Shown here piece by piece: positions 13,601-23,400 of a stretch of DNA of 64,000 bases (the stretch's first letter is position 1; each line of letters starts with the position of its first letter). This DNA is from Amblyornis subalaris (Eukaryota; Chordata; Aves; Passeriformes; Ptilonorhynchidae), in contig JACAXG010000053.1 in NCBI GenBank assembly GCA_018881555.1, forward strand, positions 4,391,210 to 4,455,209, written 5' to 3'. The translations under genes were made by a program, and so were the position numbers. Below the pieces are notes generated by a model that had not been told where the DNA came from, ran no database searches, and worked only from the letters and a program-made list of their open reading frames with translations.

Positions 13601-16600
13601 CCTGTATGCAGGATGCAACAGGTTGTCCTTAAAAAACAAGAACTCTGCCCACANCGGCACGGATGTGGGCACAAGATGTGCTCTGTCAGTCTTGTTTCTT
13701 TGGTTGTTTTAATATTTGGTGTCATACACTTCACCTGAAATAAATTGTTTTTTAAATGTTATTGTTCTATACAGCATAATTCTATTTGCTAAAACANGCT
13801 GACCATTAATTTGTTGTCATTTTTTCTCTTTTCATCACTAGCATGCTGTTGTAAAATACATGGCAGCTTTAAAAATCAATCATCCTGTTTTCTGAAGGCA
13901 TGAAGAGGAGCCATTGTTTAGAGGAGGAGAAGGAAACCTAGACACCACATCAAAACACATTGGCTCAAAATTCAATGCAGAGTACCTCAAATTCCTTTCA
14001 CTGTGTGCACGGTCTTGTTTTGCCACCTTGAGCATGGCTATCAATCAAAGAGCTCTTGGTCTTCCCATGGCCTCTGTGGTGCNCCTCACATTGTCCCTTG
14101 GAATATCAGATTCCACACTGTGACCTCCCTCGGCAGCATCCACGTTGTCCATAGTCCGNCAGCTGTCTCACACCTGAGCTTTCCCCATCCCTCTGTCCAT
14201 AAGCTGAGGACATCCAGAATTCCCTTTCTGCTTAAACAGCTGCACAAGACTTGGGTTGTGGTTTCCTTTCCTCTGGAACTTGGCCTGAGATGCACATCAA
14301 GAAAAGCAAGCCTCAGGGAAAATGCATTTTCCTCAAACCTGTTTCCAAACCACAGCTGTTTGGAGTGGTCTCTGCTAAAAGGACGTGAACACTCCTGCTG
14401 CAGGGCTCTTATGGCTGACACAAATAATCCAGTGTCTGCAGCTGGGCCAACAGAGTAGGAGCATCACAGGCAAGAGGTTTGTTGGGGTCATTCCCTGCAT
14501 ACCCACCAGTGATTGCTCTCNGAGACAAGGTACAGGGCCTGGCAGGTCCTTGCAGGTGGCCAGGCTGACCAGCATCTTACCTAGCNCAGAAGGCATCACA
14601 CAATATGCAGACAGACATTCCCATGTTAGCCAGGAGCCTGTGTCTGTCACGTAAGGGGATTGCTGCACCTGCAGAACAGAAAAGCTGGAATTTCCTCNCC
14701 TGCCTCTACTTCTTATGCAAACACTCCCAGCCCTGTGATGACAATGGGTAACTTCTGCCAGCACTGGAGAAGAGGCTGAGATCCCCAGTTCTGCTTTCAT
14801 TTGCTTCAGGGCAGACATAGGAGAAATCTAGAGGAAACAAATCATGGCTCAGTCAAGAAAGGAAAGGGAGGAAAATGCAAACAATATTGAANGCTTTGGT
14901 GTTCGCAGTTTAAGGTGCAGCCCCATCATGACTCTTGACAGAGGCTAAATAACAGAAAACCATGGAGGAGGAGGACCTTACAGATGCTTCTTAGCCCCTC
15001 ACATTGATCTTTCCAGAAGAAGAAATTATCTAATTCACCCCAAGGTTATTGTAAATTGCACACTGACCTTAAGAAAATGTCCAGGTATTCTAGGGACATC
15101 AGGACATAATCTGGNGCTGTTATTCAGAACTATAAAGAAAAGGAAAAAAAAGAGAAAACAAACAGTGTGACAAACCAATCCGAGTGACTTGGCAAATGTG
15201 CAGGGTTAATTGTCACTTTATTGCTAAAGATGAAGATAATAAAATTGTATGGCTCAATTTTTCTTGCTGTGTGTCAAAACTCCTATCATTTGGAGATGTA
15301 ATAATGCTTCTCCTGAAATAATATAGCTATGTTCTTTGTGTATTTATATGCTCTTTATTTTTCTGCTTTCTGACTTCTTATCTTTTCCAAGTCCGCCACC
15401 CTTTCTCTGTAAATGCTGGTGATCTTAATTTATCCTCTTGTGGTAGTTATGCTTAGTCACAAACATATTTCTGTTCCATTCCCTTCAGAGAGGACACCTC
15501 ACAAAGCTTTGGAGTAATCAGGAAAGTCACCACAGGCCATGAGAAGGGCCTGCCTACAAAACAGCTAAAAACTTCCCTTTTAAATCAAGGCAATTTCTGA
15601 GAAACAGGAAAAGTTATGAAAAGCTTATTTGTATTGACATTACTGATAAAANCCAGACCTTATATCCCTGCTCTGAAGGGAAATGGGGTAAAGGACATCT
15701 CTTTTTGGCCTATCATAAGAGCATACACAAACGCAGTGTAACTCATAAAGCACGATGTGCTTCCTGTAAAGCATCCTGAGACTTTCTTAAAAGGTCTAAG
15801 GAAGTTTCCTAGCATTTCTACTTCTTCCTCTGCAAACATGCACTGTTCGCCCACCAGGCTGAGGTGGCACTGTGTTCTCAATCCTCCAGAGCCATCCCAT
15901 GAGCCCTTTATGCTGAATTGGTGCTGAATATGCATTTCATCCTAACTCATACCTGTTGCCAGCTACTGAAGCTGATGTCTGTATTTGCTCCCTTAGGCCT
16001 GTGCTGCAGGAGACTGGACCTTCCTCTTATTTCCAAGTTGTTGTAAATGGGAATATCTCATGTTGACTTTGTCAACACGACATTTGTCTCCTTTCTGGAT
16101 CTCTTCTGACAAACCATTCTCTGACATGGGCTTTGTAACCCCACATCTCTTCCTCGGGAACCCATAAAGCCTGAGGCATCTTTAGAAGACACATTTTGGG
16201 ACCTGGGCTTGACAGCTTGGTCCCACTGATGCACTTGCCAAAAGCATGCAGCCACCAGCCACGAGACAAACTGGCTGCTGTGTGAGAGCTCTGCTTTCCT
16301 AGAGCTGAATCACAATGCAGAGCTGTCAGTGGGACCTGCAGAGTTTCCTGAACTCACCTGAGACACATGAGTGCAGCAGAATTATCAGACACTNATCTTG
16401 CCTTCTGCTTCCCGCATTTTGCCACTAAGATCGTCATTACCCTGCAGTGGATTGACGCAGGCTGTGGGCTCTGCCAGCTGAGGACAGCTGCTGGCAGGAC
16501 ACATGGAGACAGGAGAAATGAGGAAAGAAAACCCTCAAACCTCTGCTCTCCAGNGAGGATGAAGTGAGGGTGGATTATAAGCCTGAATGCCCAATAAGGG

Positions 16601-19194
16601 ACAGCAGAGGCTGCAGCCTTTACATTCAACAGCACCACAGTGAATCCAGGAAAGGCCAGAGTGGGCAAGAAGAGAACAAAACACCACATTTCACACCTGC
16701 TATAACTGCAGAAAGGTGTGAGACCTTTACNTCTTTCCACCACTTTCCCCAGAAAGTTTCTATTTAACCATCAAACAGCCAAGGTCAGCTTCAGGTAAGG
16801 GTGGATGTCCTCATTTTCACTCTCTAAGATACAATGCTGTCCTGTCACAGGATGAAGCAGCTCCTTCCAGACCGATGCTTTGCAAACAGACTTATTAAGA
16901 CAGATGATATTCTCTGTGCATTATGAAGAAACAGGAGCTTATGAATACACAATTTGTGAGAAGAATCCCCTGCAAACTTCTACTGTTTTAAAGAAATATT
17001 TTTCAAATGACACAATTAGGCAAAAATGTCCTGTTTTGAATAGCTGCAAGAATGTTCTCTCTGTGGGGAGACGTGAAGAGCAATTATGTTCCCAACTTTG
17101 CAAACGTGGATTACAGAACTGAAAATGTATTCTGCTTNAGAAGGGTTTGCTTTGATTTTGTTCAAGTAATACTTAAGAATCTGCACTCCCAAATCTGCAA
17201 AAATATGATACAAGTGATTTTAAAAGGTAAATGTGTTTCCAAGCTACACATAAAGGCTAGCGATTGTTCAGTAATTCCATTTAAGCCTAAAATATTTGAT
17301 GGCTTGGTGCTCTTGTCATATTTTAATGGTATTTGCTGTGATCAGGCAGATTTTTGTTCGGCTCTGTTCAGACATTCTCATTTTTAATCCAAAATTTGCA
17401 TCCATATCCAATAAAATATATGCTGCTTGACTGTTTATCAAAAAGCAACTCAGAGTTCCTTCAAAGAAGCCTCGTCAGGAGACTGAAGGTTCAGGTGGAG
17501 ATATGATGGAGTCTCTGTTTCCCAGTTCTCAGGACATCATCCCCTCTAGGGCCTGGCACCNGTGGAAAAAGAAACTGCATTTCCTGATGTGGGCTTTTCT
17601 TCTTGCACCTCTGTTTTCTCCCTGGTGCAAAACCCTCTGAGTTTTAACAGCACTGTCAAGGGAGGCTTTGTAGGCACTCATGTAGTTTAGATCCCCAGCA
17701 CATCCTTCGGAGAGGACTCAGGGGATGGATCTCAAATTAGGCACTACAGGACAGAGTGACCTAAAATCACATGCTATTGGCAGAAAACGAGAGTCTTTGT
17801 CAAAAGCAGCATCTACCAAAATATCCATTCTGATTGATANTATAGTTTGTTTCATGCTTTCTTAAAAATACCTGAAGGGGAGGGGAAGAATAACCATAGC
17901 TACTGAAATAAATGGCTGCTGTCCCCTGGGCTGTGACAGCAGCATTTATCTTTTCCACAGCCCCTGTGNGAGGGGAAGGAAGAGAATTCTCCTGCTCTTA
18001 GCTATTTTCTGTCAAAAATCTTAGTGTAATTTTTGTATGGTGAATATTTATAACTGTTGTTNGTGTCAATATAATTTTTTGCAGTTAGTGCACTTATTTA
18101 CATTTTAATGGCCAAGTCAATAAAGATTTATGCACCTGTCATCTGAATTTCCCACAAAAGTGGTGATTGCTTAGAAAAACCCCAGTATCTCCTGCAGAAT
18201 ACTCCCTCTCCAAGCATCCTTTAGATGCCTTCATTGTCTTGGGAAACAGTAGGCTAACCAACTCTTAAACTCATAAATTAAACCCAGCAAAACCTTGCAG
18301 CAGTCTTCATGGCAAAACTTCTGCATATTACAAAAGCACTTGCTCAGGAACCATTTTTTCTCTCTGTTTTTCAAACACTGTCTCTTGAATGGCAAAGGCT
18401 GTTTTATCACTTTGAAATGTCTCAGCTGCCCAAACGACATTGCTTTCGCAGCTTGAGGAGATTTGCTGCTTAGCATTGACCTTGTTTTGATTTTAATGCA
18501 GTAAAGGGTATAGCTCAGAGCCCTACTTTGTGGGGTGTGCAGGCACACCACCCAGGAGGGACATGCAGTGCTCCAGCATTCGCTCCCCTGCACACATAAC
18601 CTCCTCCAAAATGGGAACTACAGAGAAGAAAACCTGCAGGCATTCCCTCTCAGCCTGCCCACGGTCCTGGCGCAGCAGTTTGGGCTGCCAAGGCACATGT
18701 GTGCCCTCATTCTGGCCATGCTTTCCCTGGAGGCAGCCAGCCCACAAGCCCTTTTTCCTCCCACCCAGAGGAGGCCAGCGAGATCCACACTGCTGCTTTG
18801 CAGCCAGGGCTCTGCANGATCAGCTCCCTTCCCATTCCCAGGCTAACGCGGTTATTTCCCCGCTGTCCATCCCTTGCTGGATTTTCCCGTGGGCTGCGGT
18901 GACAATAAGGAGAAGCAGGCTCCCTCCGGAGCTGTGTTCTCTCTCCGGGGTGTGTTGTCACTCCAGGCAGAGCTGAGCCAGGTCTGCTCCAGCTGAAGCC
19001 CAAGGTCTCAAAGCCACACAGAAGTACAAGGTTTCTGACCAGTTTAGGCTGGGGTTCAGTGTCCAGATTAGTTTTAGGATAGAGTTCGGATCGGAGGCTG
19101 AGGTGAAGNCAAGGTTAGGGGCCAGGCTCCAGCAGCAGCCCAGCTCAATGACCTGCTCTTGCAAGGCACCATTCAGAGATGACAGATCTTACTG
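10645..19194. other. Proximal 5' intergenic DNA upstream of the TSPAN7 promoter
   Basis: No exon was recognised. The stretch at 12360-13030 is GC-richer and contains two related 19-bp palindromic motifs (annotated separately). The stretches at 15180-15370 and 18000-18170 are AT-rich with many ATTTA, TAAT and ATAAA words, and could be distal regulatory elements, but conservation cannot be judged here. The open frames of 100-150 codons around 11.6, 13.1-13.5, 14.0-14.8 and 18.5 kb overlap each other on both strands and look like chance ORFs. Confidence 0.55.
12423..12482. repeat. Two copies of a gtgcca-N7-tggcac palindromic motif
   Basis: Copy one at 12423-12441 reads gtgccagtgacagtggcac and copy two at 12464-12482 reads gtgccagggacaatggcac. 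Each is an inverted repeat with 6-bp arms and a 7-nt spacer. The copies differ at three spacer positions, lie 41 bp apart start to start, and flank a C/G-rich segment. The arms are identical while the centres differ, which could mean local duplication or paired protein-binding sites. No known binding site is matched convincingly. Confidence 0.7.
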
Positions 19195-19621
19195 TCTGCA
19201 CGCAGTCACCTGCACCAGAGCTGCGAAAGAGGCACGCCACAGGCGCAGAGCCGGAGGAGCGCTGCTCCCNCAAATGGCTTCGGTGCAGAGCTCCTGCTCT
19301 TGGGTACAGCCCGGCTCACCCGGACCGTGTGGCTGAAACCAGAGCACTGTCAAACCTGTGCTCCTTGCCCTTGCTGTGGTCTCCGGACCTTTGCAGCTCG
19401 CGCACCAACCCACATTTCCATCGTGACACTGAAAGATAATTTCTCCCTCTGCAGCTTCGACCATCCAGCGCCTCCCTCCCCAAGCCCCCGAGCAGCCCAA
19501 GCAACGCCTCCGAGCNCTTTCCCGAGAAAAGGGGGCGGCCGGGGGGTATCTTTCACTTCATCTTTCAAAACCTCCAGCCCCCCCTCCCCGAGATATTCCA
19601 GCAAATTTCACCCCCCGGGCG

Positions 19622-19714
19622 ATGATGCTGGAGCCCCCTCTGCCCTGCCCTCCGTGGCCCCGGGCGGGGGTCCCCGGGCGGCGGCAGCGGCGGCAGCAGC
19701 AGGAGGCGCGGTGA
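19622..19714 (+). other. Candidate upstream ORF in the TSPAN7 leader (30 codons)
   Basis: Two adjacent ATG codons (19622 and 19625) open a 30-codon frame ending in TGA at 19712-19714. That is 125 nt before the TSPAN7 start and in a different frame from it. The predicted peptide is Arg/Gln/Pro-rich and resembles no known protein. The first ATG has G at -3; the second has A at -3 but C at +4. If transcription begins upstream of 19622, this frame could lower translation of TSPAN7. If the start site lies closer to the exon, it is irrelevant. It is listed as a possible cis-regulatory ORF, not a gene. Confidence 0.3.
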
Positions 19715-19744
19715 GCGCGGCCGCGGCAGCGGGAGCTGAGCTCA

Positions 19745-19810
19745 CCTCCCTCCGCCCCCCCGCTCCCTCCTCCCTCCCCCTGCCCTCCCTCCTCCTCCGC
19801 CTCCTCCCGC
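19745..19810 (+). promoter_or_regulatory. Pyrimidine-rich tract in core promoter or 5' UTR
   Basis: This is a 66-bp run of almost pure C and T on the plus strand (purine-rich on the minus strand) with only a few G interruptions. It ends about 30 bp before the start codon. Such tracts are common in TATA-less neuronal promoters, can bind Sp1/MAZ/hnRNP-K-type factors, and can form triplex (H-DNA) structures. The role here is inferred from composition and position only. Confidence 0.5.
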
Positions 19811-19839
19811 GCCCAGCCTGCAGCCGGGATCTCAGTATT

Positions 19840-19920
19840 ATGGCATCGAGGAGAATGGAGACCAAACCCGTGATAACGTGTCTGAAAACCCTGCTCATCA
19901 TCTACTCCTTCGTGTTCTGG
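19840..19920 (+). CDS. TSPAN7: TSPAN7 (tetraspanin-7) first coding exon, partial CDS
   Basis: This exon encodes residues 1-27, beginning MASRRMETKPVITC and ending SFVFW. The match to the highly conserved vertebrate TSPAN7 N-terminus appears essentially exact from memory. Residues 1 to about 16 are the cytoplasmic tail; Cys14, at the membrane edge, fits the palmitoylated juxtamembrane cysteine typical of tetraspanins. The hydrophobic run from about residue 17 begins transmembrane helix 1. The start at 19840 has a strong context (A at -3, G at +4); Met6 at 19855 is a second well-placed ATG. The exon ends with TGG followed by gtgagt, in phase 0, as expected before the next family residues. TSPAN7 is a four-pass plasma-membrane protein, strong in neurons, reported to bind PICK1, influence AMPA-receptor trafficking and spine maturation, and cause X-linked intellectual disability in humans when disrupted. 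The remaining exons lie beyond 64000. Confidence 0.96.
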
Positions 19921-19926
19921 GTGAGT
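19921..19926 (+). other. TSPAN7: TSPAN7 exon 1 splice donor
   Basis: The sequence gtgagt directly follows the Trp27 codon TGG, giving a near-consensus U1 donor (TGG|gtgagt). Its position matches the known phase-0 junction after SFVFW in TSPAN7. This fixes the exon end and marks the start of intron 1. Confidence 0.93.
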
Positions 19927-20092
19927 GCGGCGCGGCGCGGCGCGGGTACCCGCGGACCGCGGGGCANGGCCCGGCACCCCCCGGCCCCCACCTGCCCGGG
20001 GCGGGGGGCAGCGGGGGCCCCGCAGCGCGGCTCCGCCGGGGCGGCACCGCTGGGCGTGCGGGCACCGGGAATATCCGCCGGAACAGACATCT

Positions 20093-20236
20093 GCATACAC
20101 GCATAGATATAGATATATAGATGTATAGATATAGATATATATACACACACAGACACACACATATATATACATATATATATATGAATGCATATATGTATAT
20201 ACATACACACACACACACACACACACATATATAAAA
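20093..20236. repeat. Compound AT/AC microsatellite in 5' intron 1
   Basis: GATATA-type repeats (about 20104-20146) are followed by a short AC run, then (AT)n with interruptions (about 20163-20204), then a pure alternating AC tract of about 11.5 units (20205-20227) and a short ATAT tail. Alternating AC can adopt Z-DNA and alternating AT can extrude cruciforms. The array sits about 170 bp inside the intron and splits the CpG island. It is expected to vary in length. Confidence 0.95.
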
Positions 20237-20360
20237 TGATGGGGTTTGCCTCTTCTCGCGGCGAGCACATGCCCCAGAGCCCCCGCGGGGGAAAGTTGCG
20301 GGAGTCTCCCCGAGAGCCACCATGGCCGCCCCTCTCCCCGCCGCCGCCCCCCTGGCCGGC

Positions 20361-20418
20361 CGGACCGTGTCCGCACTGCCGGACCGTGTCCCCACGCCGG
20401 ACCGTGTCCTCACTGCCC
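20361..20418. repeat. Short GC-rich tandem repeat, three units of 18-19 bp
   Basis: Three units beginning cggaccgtgtcc start at 20361, 20380 and 20398. The second is one base shorter and differs in the 3' half. The repeat lies inside the CpG island downstream of exon 1. The shared core ggaccgtgtcc is partly palindromic, so it could be a repeated protein-binding site or simply a minisatellite. Confidence 0.8.
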
Positions 20419-23400
20419 GCAGCATCCCCGTCCCGCCGCGGGGCCCGGGGGATGCCGCCCCCGACCCTCCCCATCGCCTACCTGCGCGCAGAGGGGCTGC
20501 CCTCCGCCGCCGGCCGCGGTACCGCCGCGCTGCCTGCGTTTCGTAACCGGGCTCGGGCTCCCGCAAACCATTTTCCCTGACCCAGATACATTAATTGAGT
20601 TGCCGCGATTGCCTGCCGGGCAGCCCGGCCGTGTTTTTCAGGCGACCCCCGGGGGCTGGAGGCTTTGGCGGTGTCCCGGCCTGTTTGTTACTCAGCAGAT
20701 CGCTGGCAGCAGCCGCGGATCGCGGCGGCAGGGGCAGGTTAAAGACCTTTCGATGGCACCCGGTGACAGCGCACNGTAATGGCCCCGCTGCGTGCGGTGG
20801 GACCTGCTCTGCCCAGCATCGGTACCGCGCACCGGGGCGCGTTCGGCGCTCCTGGCGAGGGGAGCCGCGTGTGTTTCATCGGTGCAGCGGCTTTGTGCTG
20901 GGGGAAGTGTCCGTGAAAAAAGGTGGCTCAGATGTTCGGCTTTCTGCTCAAAAATGCATCCTCAACGAAGAATTGCTTATTCACGGCAATAACGTTTGAC
21001 ATCTCTACAGTGAACATATGACTTCAGCTGTTTCAACTTTAACTTCATGGGCNGTTTTTCCGTTTTTAAAGCATAACCAAAACGCATTTTGTTAATCCAT
21101 AGTTACGGCAGTACCTCGGCGTTATTGACACCCCCCGTGTCCCCAGTATTTAACATAACCCCCCCTTCTTTTCTAACAATTTTGAGGGTACACACAGCAG
21201 ATGTGTCTGATGACTAAAATGAATAGGAAGCCGGATTTATCTGTTGTTTTATTTGTTGGCAAGTAGATCCTTCACGCTAGTCTCGAGGAGGTAGGTTGCT
21301 AAGTTTATACACTTACCACAATTTCAAGATTCATCCTTTCCAGTCCTCAGTTCTCAGCGGATCTGTAAGAAACCCCTCTTCTTCCTGTGATGAATGAGCA
21401 ACTGCAGGAGCTCTGGCAAATTCATGCTATCTTTTAGAATGGGTTCTTTTTTTAGAAGTGATGGCTGTATCTGCTGTAGCCCGAATAAACAGAGGACTTG
21501 GATCAGCATGCCCGTTGAGCTAGCACATTTCACCAACGCTAATCTCATTTAAAAAGAGAGAATTGTACATTGAGCCAAGCAGCTGGCTAAGGGCATTTGT
21601 GCCGTAGGCTGTCATGATGCCAGGCCAGGTTGACAGCTGGGACCTCGTAGGGTAAATAACACAGCTGAGCTCCGGTTTGGGCTCCAGCGACGTGGCTGTG
21701 CTGGTGGGATGCTCTGCTGTGAATCCTTTTCCTCTGATCCGTGGGTCAGGCTCCCCTGTGTCCCAGTCTTCTCCAAGGGCATGGCCCACTCTCCCAGTTG
21801 CTTAACATTCAGCAGCCACCAGAGTCTCTGTTTGTCCTCTTCCTTGAGCCTGGAAAAGAAGGAAGAAATAAATGGTTGGAGAGAGAATCCTGCAACCATA
21901 AGCAAAAGAGAATGAAGAATCGTGCTTGCTGTTCCATCTGGTTTCTCAAGGCAGCAGCCTAGGGAACCCTAGGCAGGTCTCAGTGGGAGAAAACAGCAAA
22001 GGACTTGGTAAAGGTCCAGAGTAGTTGACAGCAGATTCTAAATCTTCATCAGTTCTTCAGTGTTAAAAGGAAGAACAAAACCTAATTCACATTTTTGTCC
22101 CCTTTCTGGGCTTTGAATCCATTTAGGATAAATTGGAGCAGGATGCAGCTATTGCCATGAGTAGAGCAGAAGCATGGTGTGCTCTGGCCATATGCTCGTG
22201 TTCTTTTTATAGGCAAGTTTGAGAGCTGAGGGATGCATGGATTTGCCTCAGCATCCCCCCTCCATTATTTTCTGGGATGATTTTTGTACTCTCTCAAGCT
22301 GCTGGCTCCAGAGTCAGTGTAACTCAACTTCAGTCCTTGTGAATTCTCAGAGCTGAAAATATGGGAAGGATTCTATTGGAGGAACTATTTTAAAAATTTA
22401 TTTCTTGGACTGATCTAAATACCAGAAGGAAACCATGCCAGNGCCACAAATGGCTGGTTTGTAAATTTTAATTCTGACGGCTTTCCCACATTTTTTGGAG
22501 AGGTTGTAAGCTGATTTCTGAAGGAGAAAGCTCTGCGTTGCTTAGCTGCAGTTTGTATGGGTTTTTTTCTGGCTTTGGGAACGGAGCTGCNACATAACAC
22601 AGAATTTTGCCCTGTGACAGGGAGGTGTGTGGTGGCAGCCCCTCAGCAATCAGGCCAGGTGGTTACGGATTGTGATGTGAGGGAACAGGGAGAAGATGCT
22701 TCTTTGAATCCANTGAGCTCTTCTGAACCATCATGGAGGAGTCCTCTGTGTTTACATTGTTATAAAACAAGAAAATCTGTGTATGCAGCATGTTCCCCTA
22801 ACAAGTGATTGTTTGTCAGGGCTAAATATGAATTGCATTTGTATCAATGGGACAGATGTATGTAGGTGAAGGCTTTTAGGATNAGCATTAAACGAGGCTG
22901 CACTGACTTCATGGGAGCTGTAGGACTGTAATGAGGAGACCTGGTTCATACAAATTTCATGCTGCGTAGCTTGTTCCTTTCCAAATAGGTTTTGTTTAAT
23001 GGTATTTGTTATTTTGATAGCTTCCTCTCCTCCCCCTCACCATACTTCCCAACTTCTTTCCATAAATGTATCAACATGGTAAAAAATTCCATAAACAGAG
23101 ATAACAAGCTTTTTATGTGCTCATATGTATTGTTATTCATAGAACACATTAAATGCCTAAGGTTACCGCTTTTGGTCCTTAAGGGATGTAGTAATAAAAA
23201 TTCAACAGCCATTTTTTTCCTAATCAGAATTCTGTACTGAATGCATCTGGTTTGGAACTAGTAGATTAGAAGAAGGCGATAAAAGCTCTGCTTGGCTGTT
23301 AGCTATTTTTATTTTTTCCTTTTGGGCATCACAAATTGCTTGCAGAGAAATCTGAGATATAACCTGTCTTGTTTTTAAGAGAAGATGAATTTTGGATTAG

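Larger units (their letters stand above)
19195..20890 (+). promoter_or_regulatory. TSPAN7: CpG-island promoter of TSPAN7
   Basis: CpG dinucleotides, sparse elsewhere in the window, become dense from about 19195 and stay so to about 20890. They are interrupted only by an AT/AC microsatellite at 20093-20236. The island surrounds the first coding exon and its splice donor, the usual arrangement for a TATA-less vertebrate promoter. No TATA box was found at a sensible distance from the ATG. GC-rich and pyrimidine-rich runs upstream of the exon are candidate Sp1/MAZ-type sites. The start site cannot be placed from sequence alone, and the edges are estimates by eye. Confidence 0.85.

Noticed and set aside
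19044..19119. Three TTAGG words in 75 bp upstream of the promoter, telomere-like
   Set aside because: They are irregularly spaced and never form tandem TTAGGG units, so there is no interstitial telomeric repeat.
19558..20376. 272-codon open frame on the minus strand across the CpG island
   Set aside because: It runs antisense through exon 1, the GC-rich leader and the AT/AC microsatellite, which translates to repetitive Val/Cys/Tyr/Ile. Long frames in GC-rich or simple-repeat DNA arise by chance.
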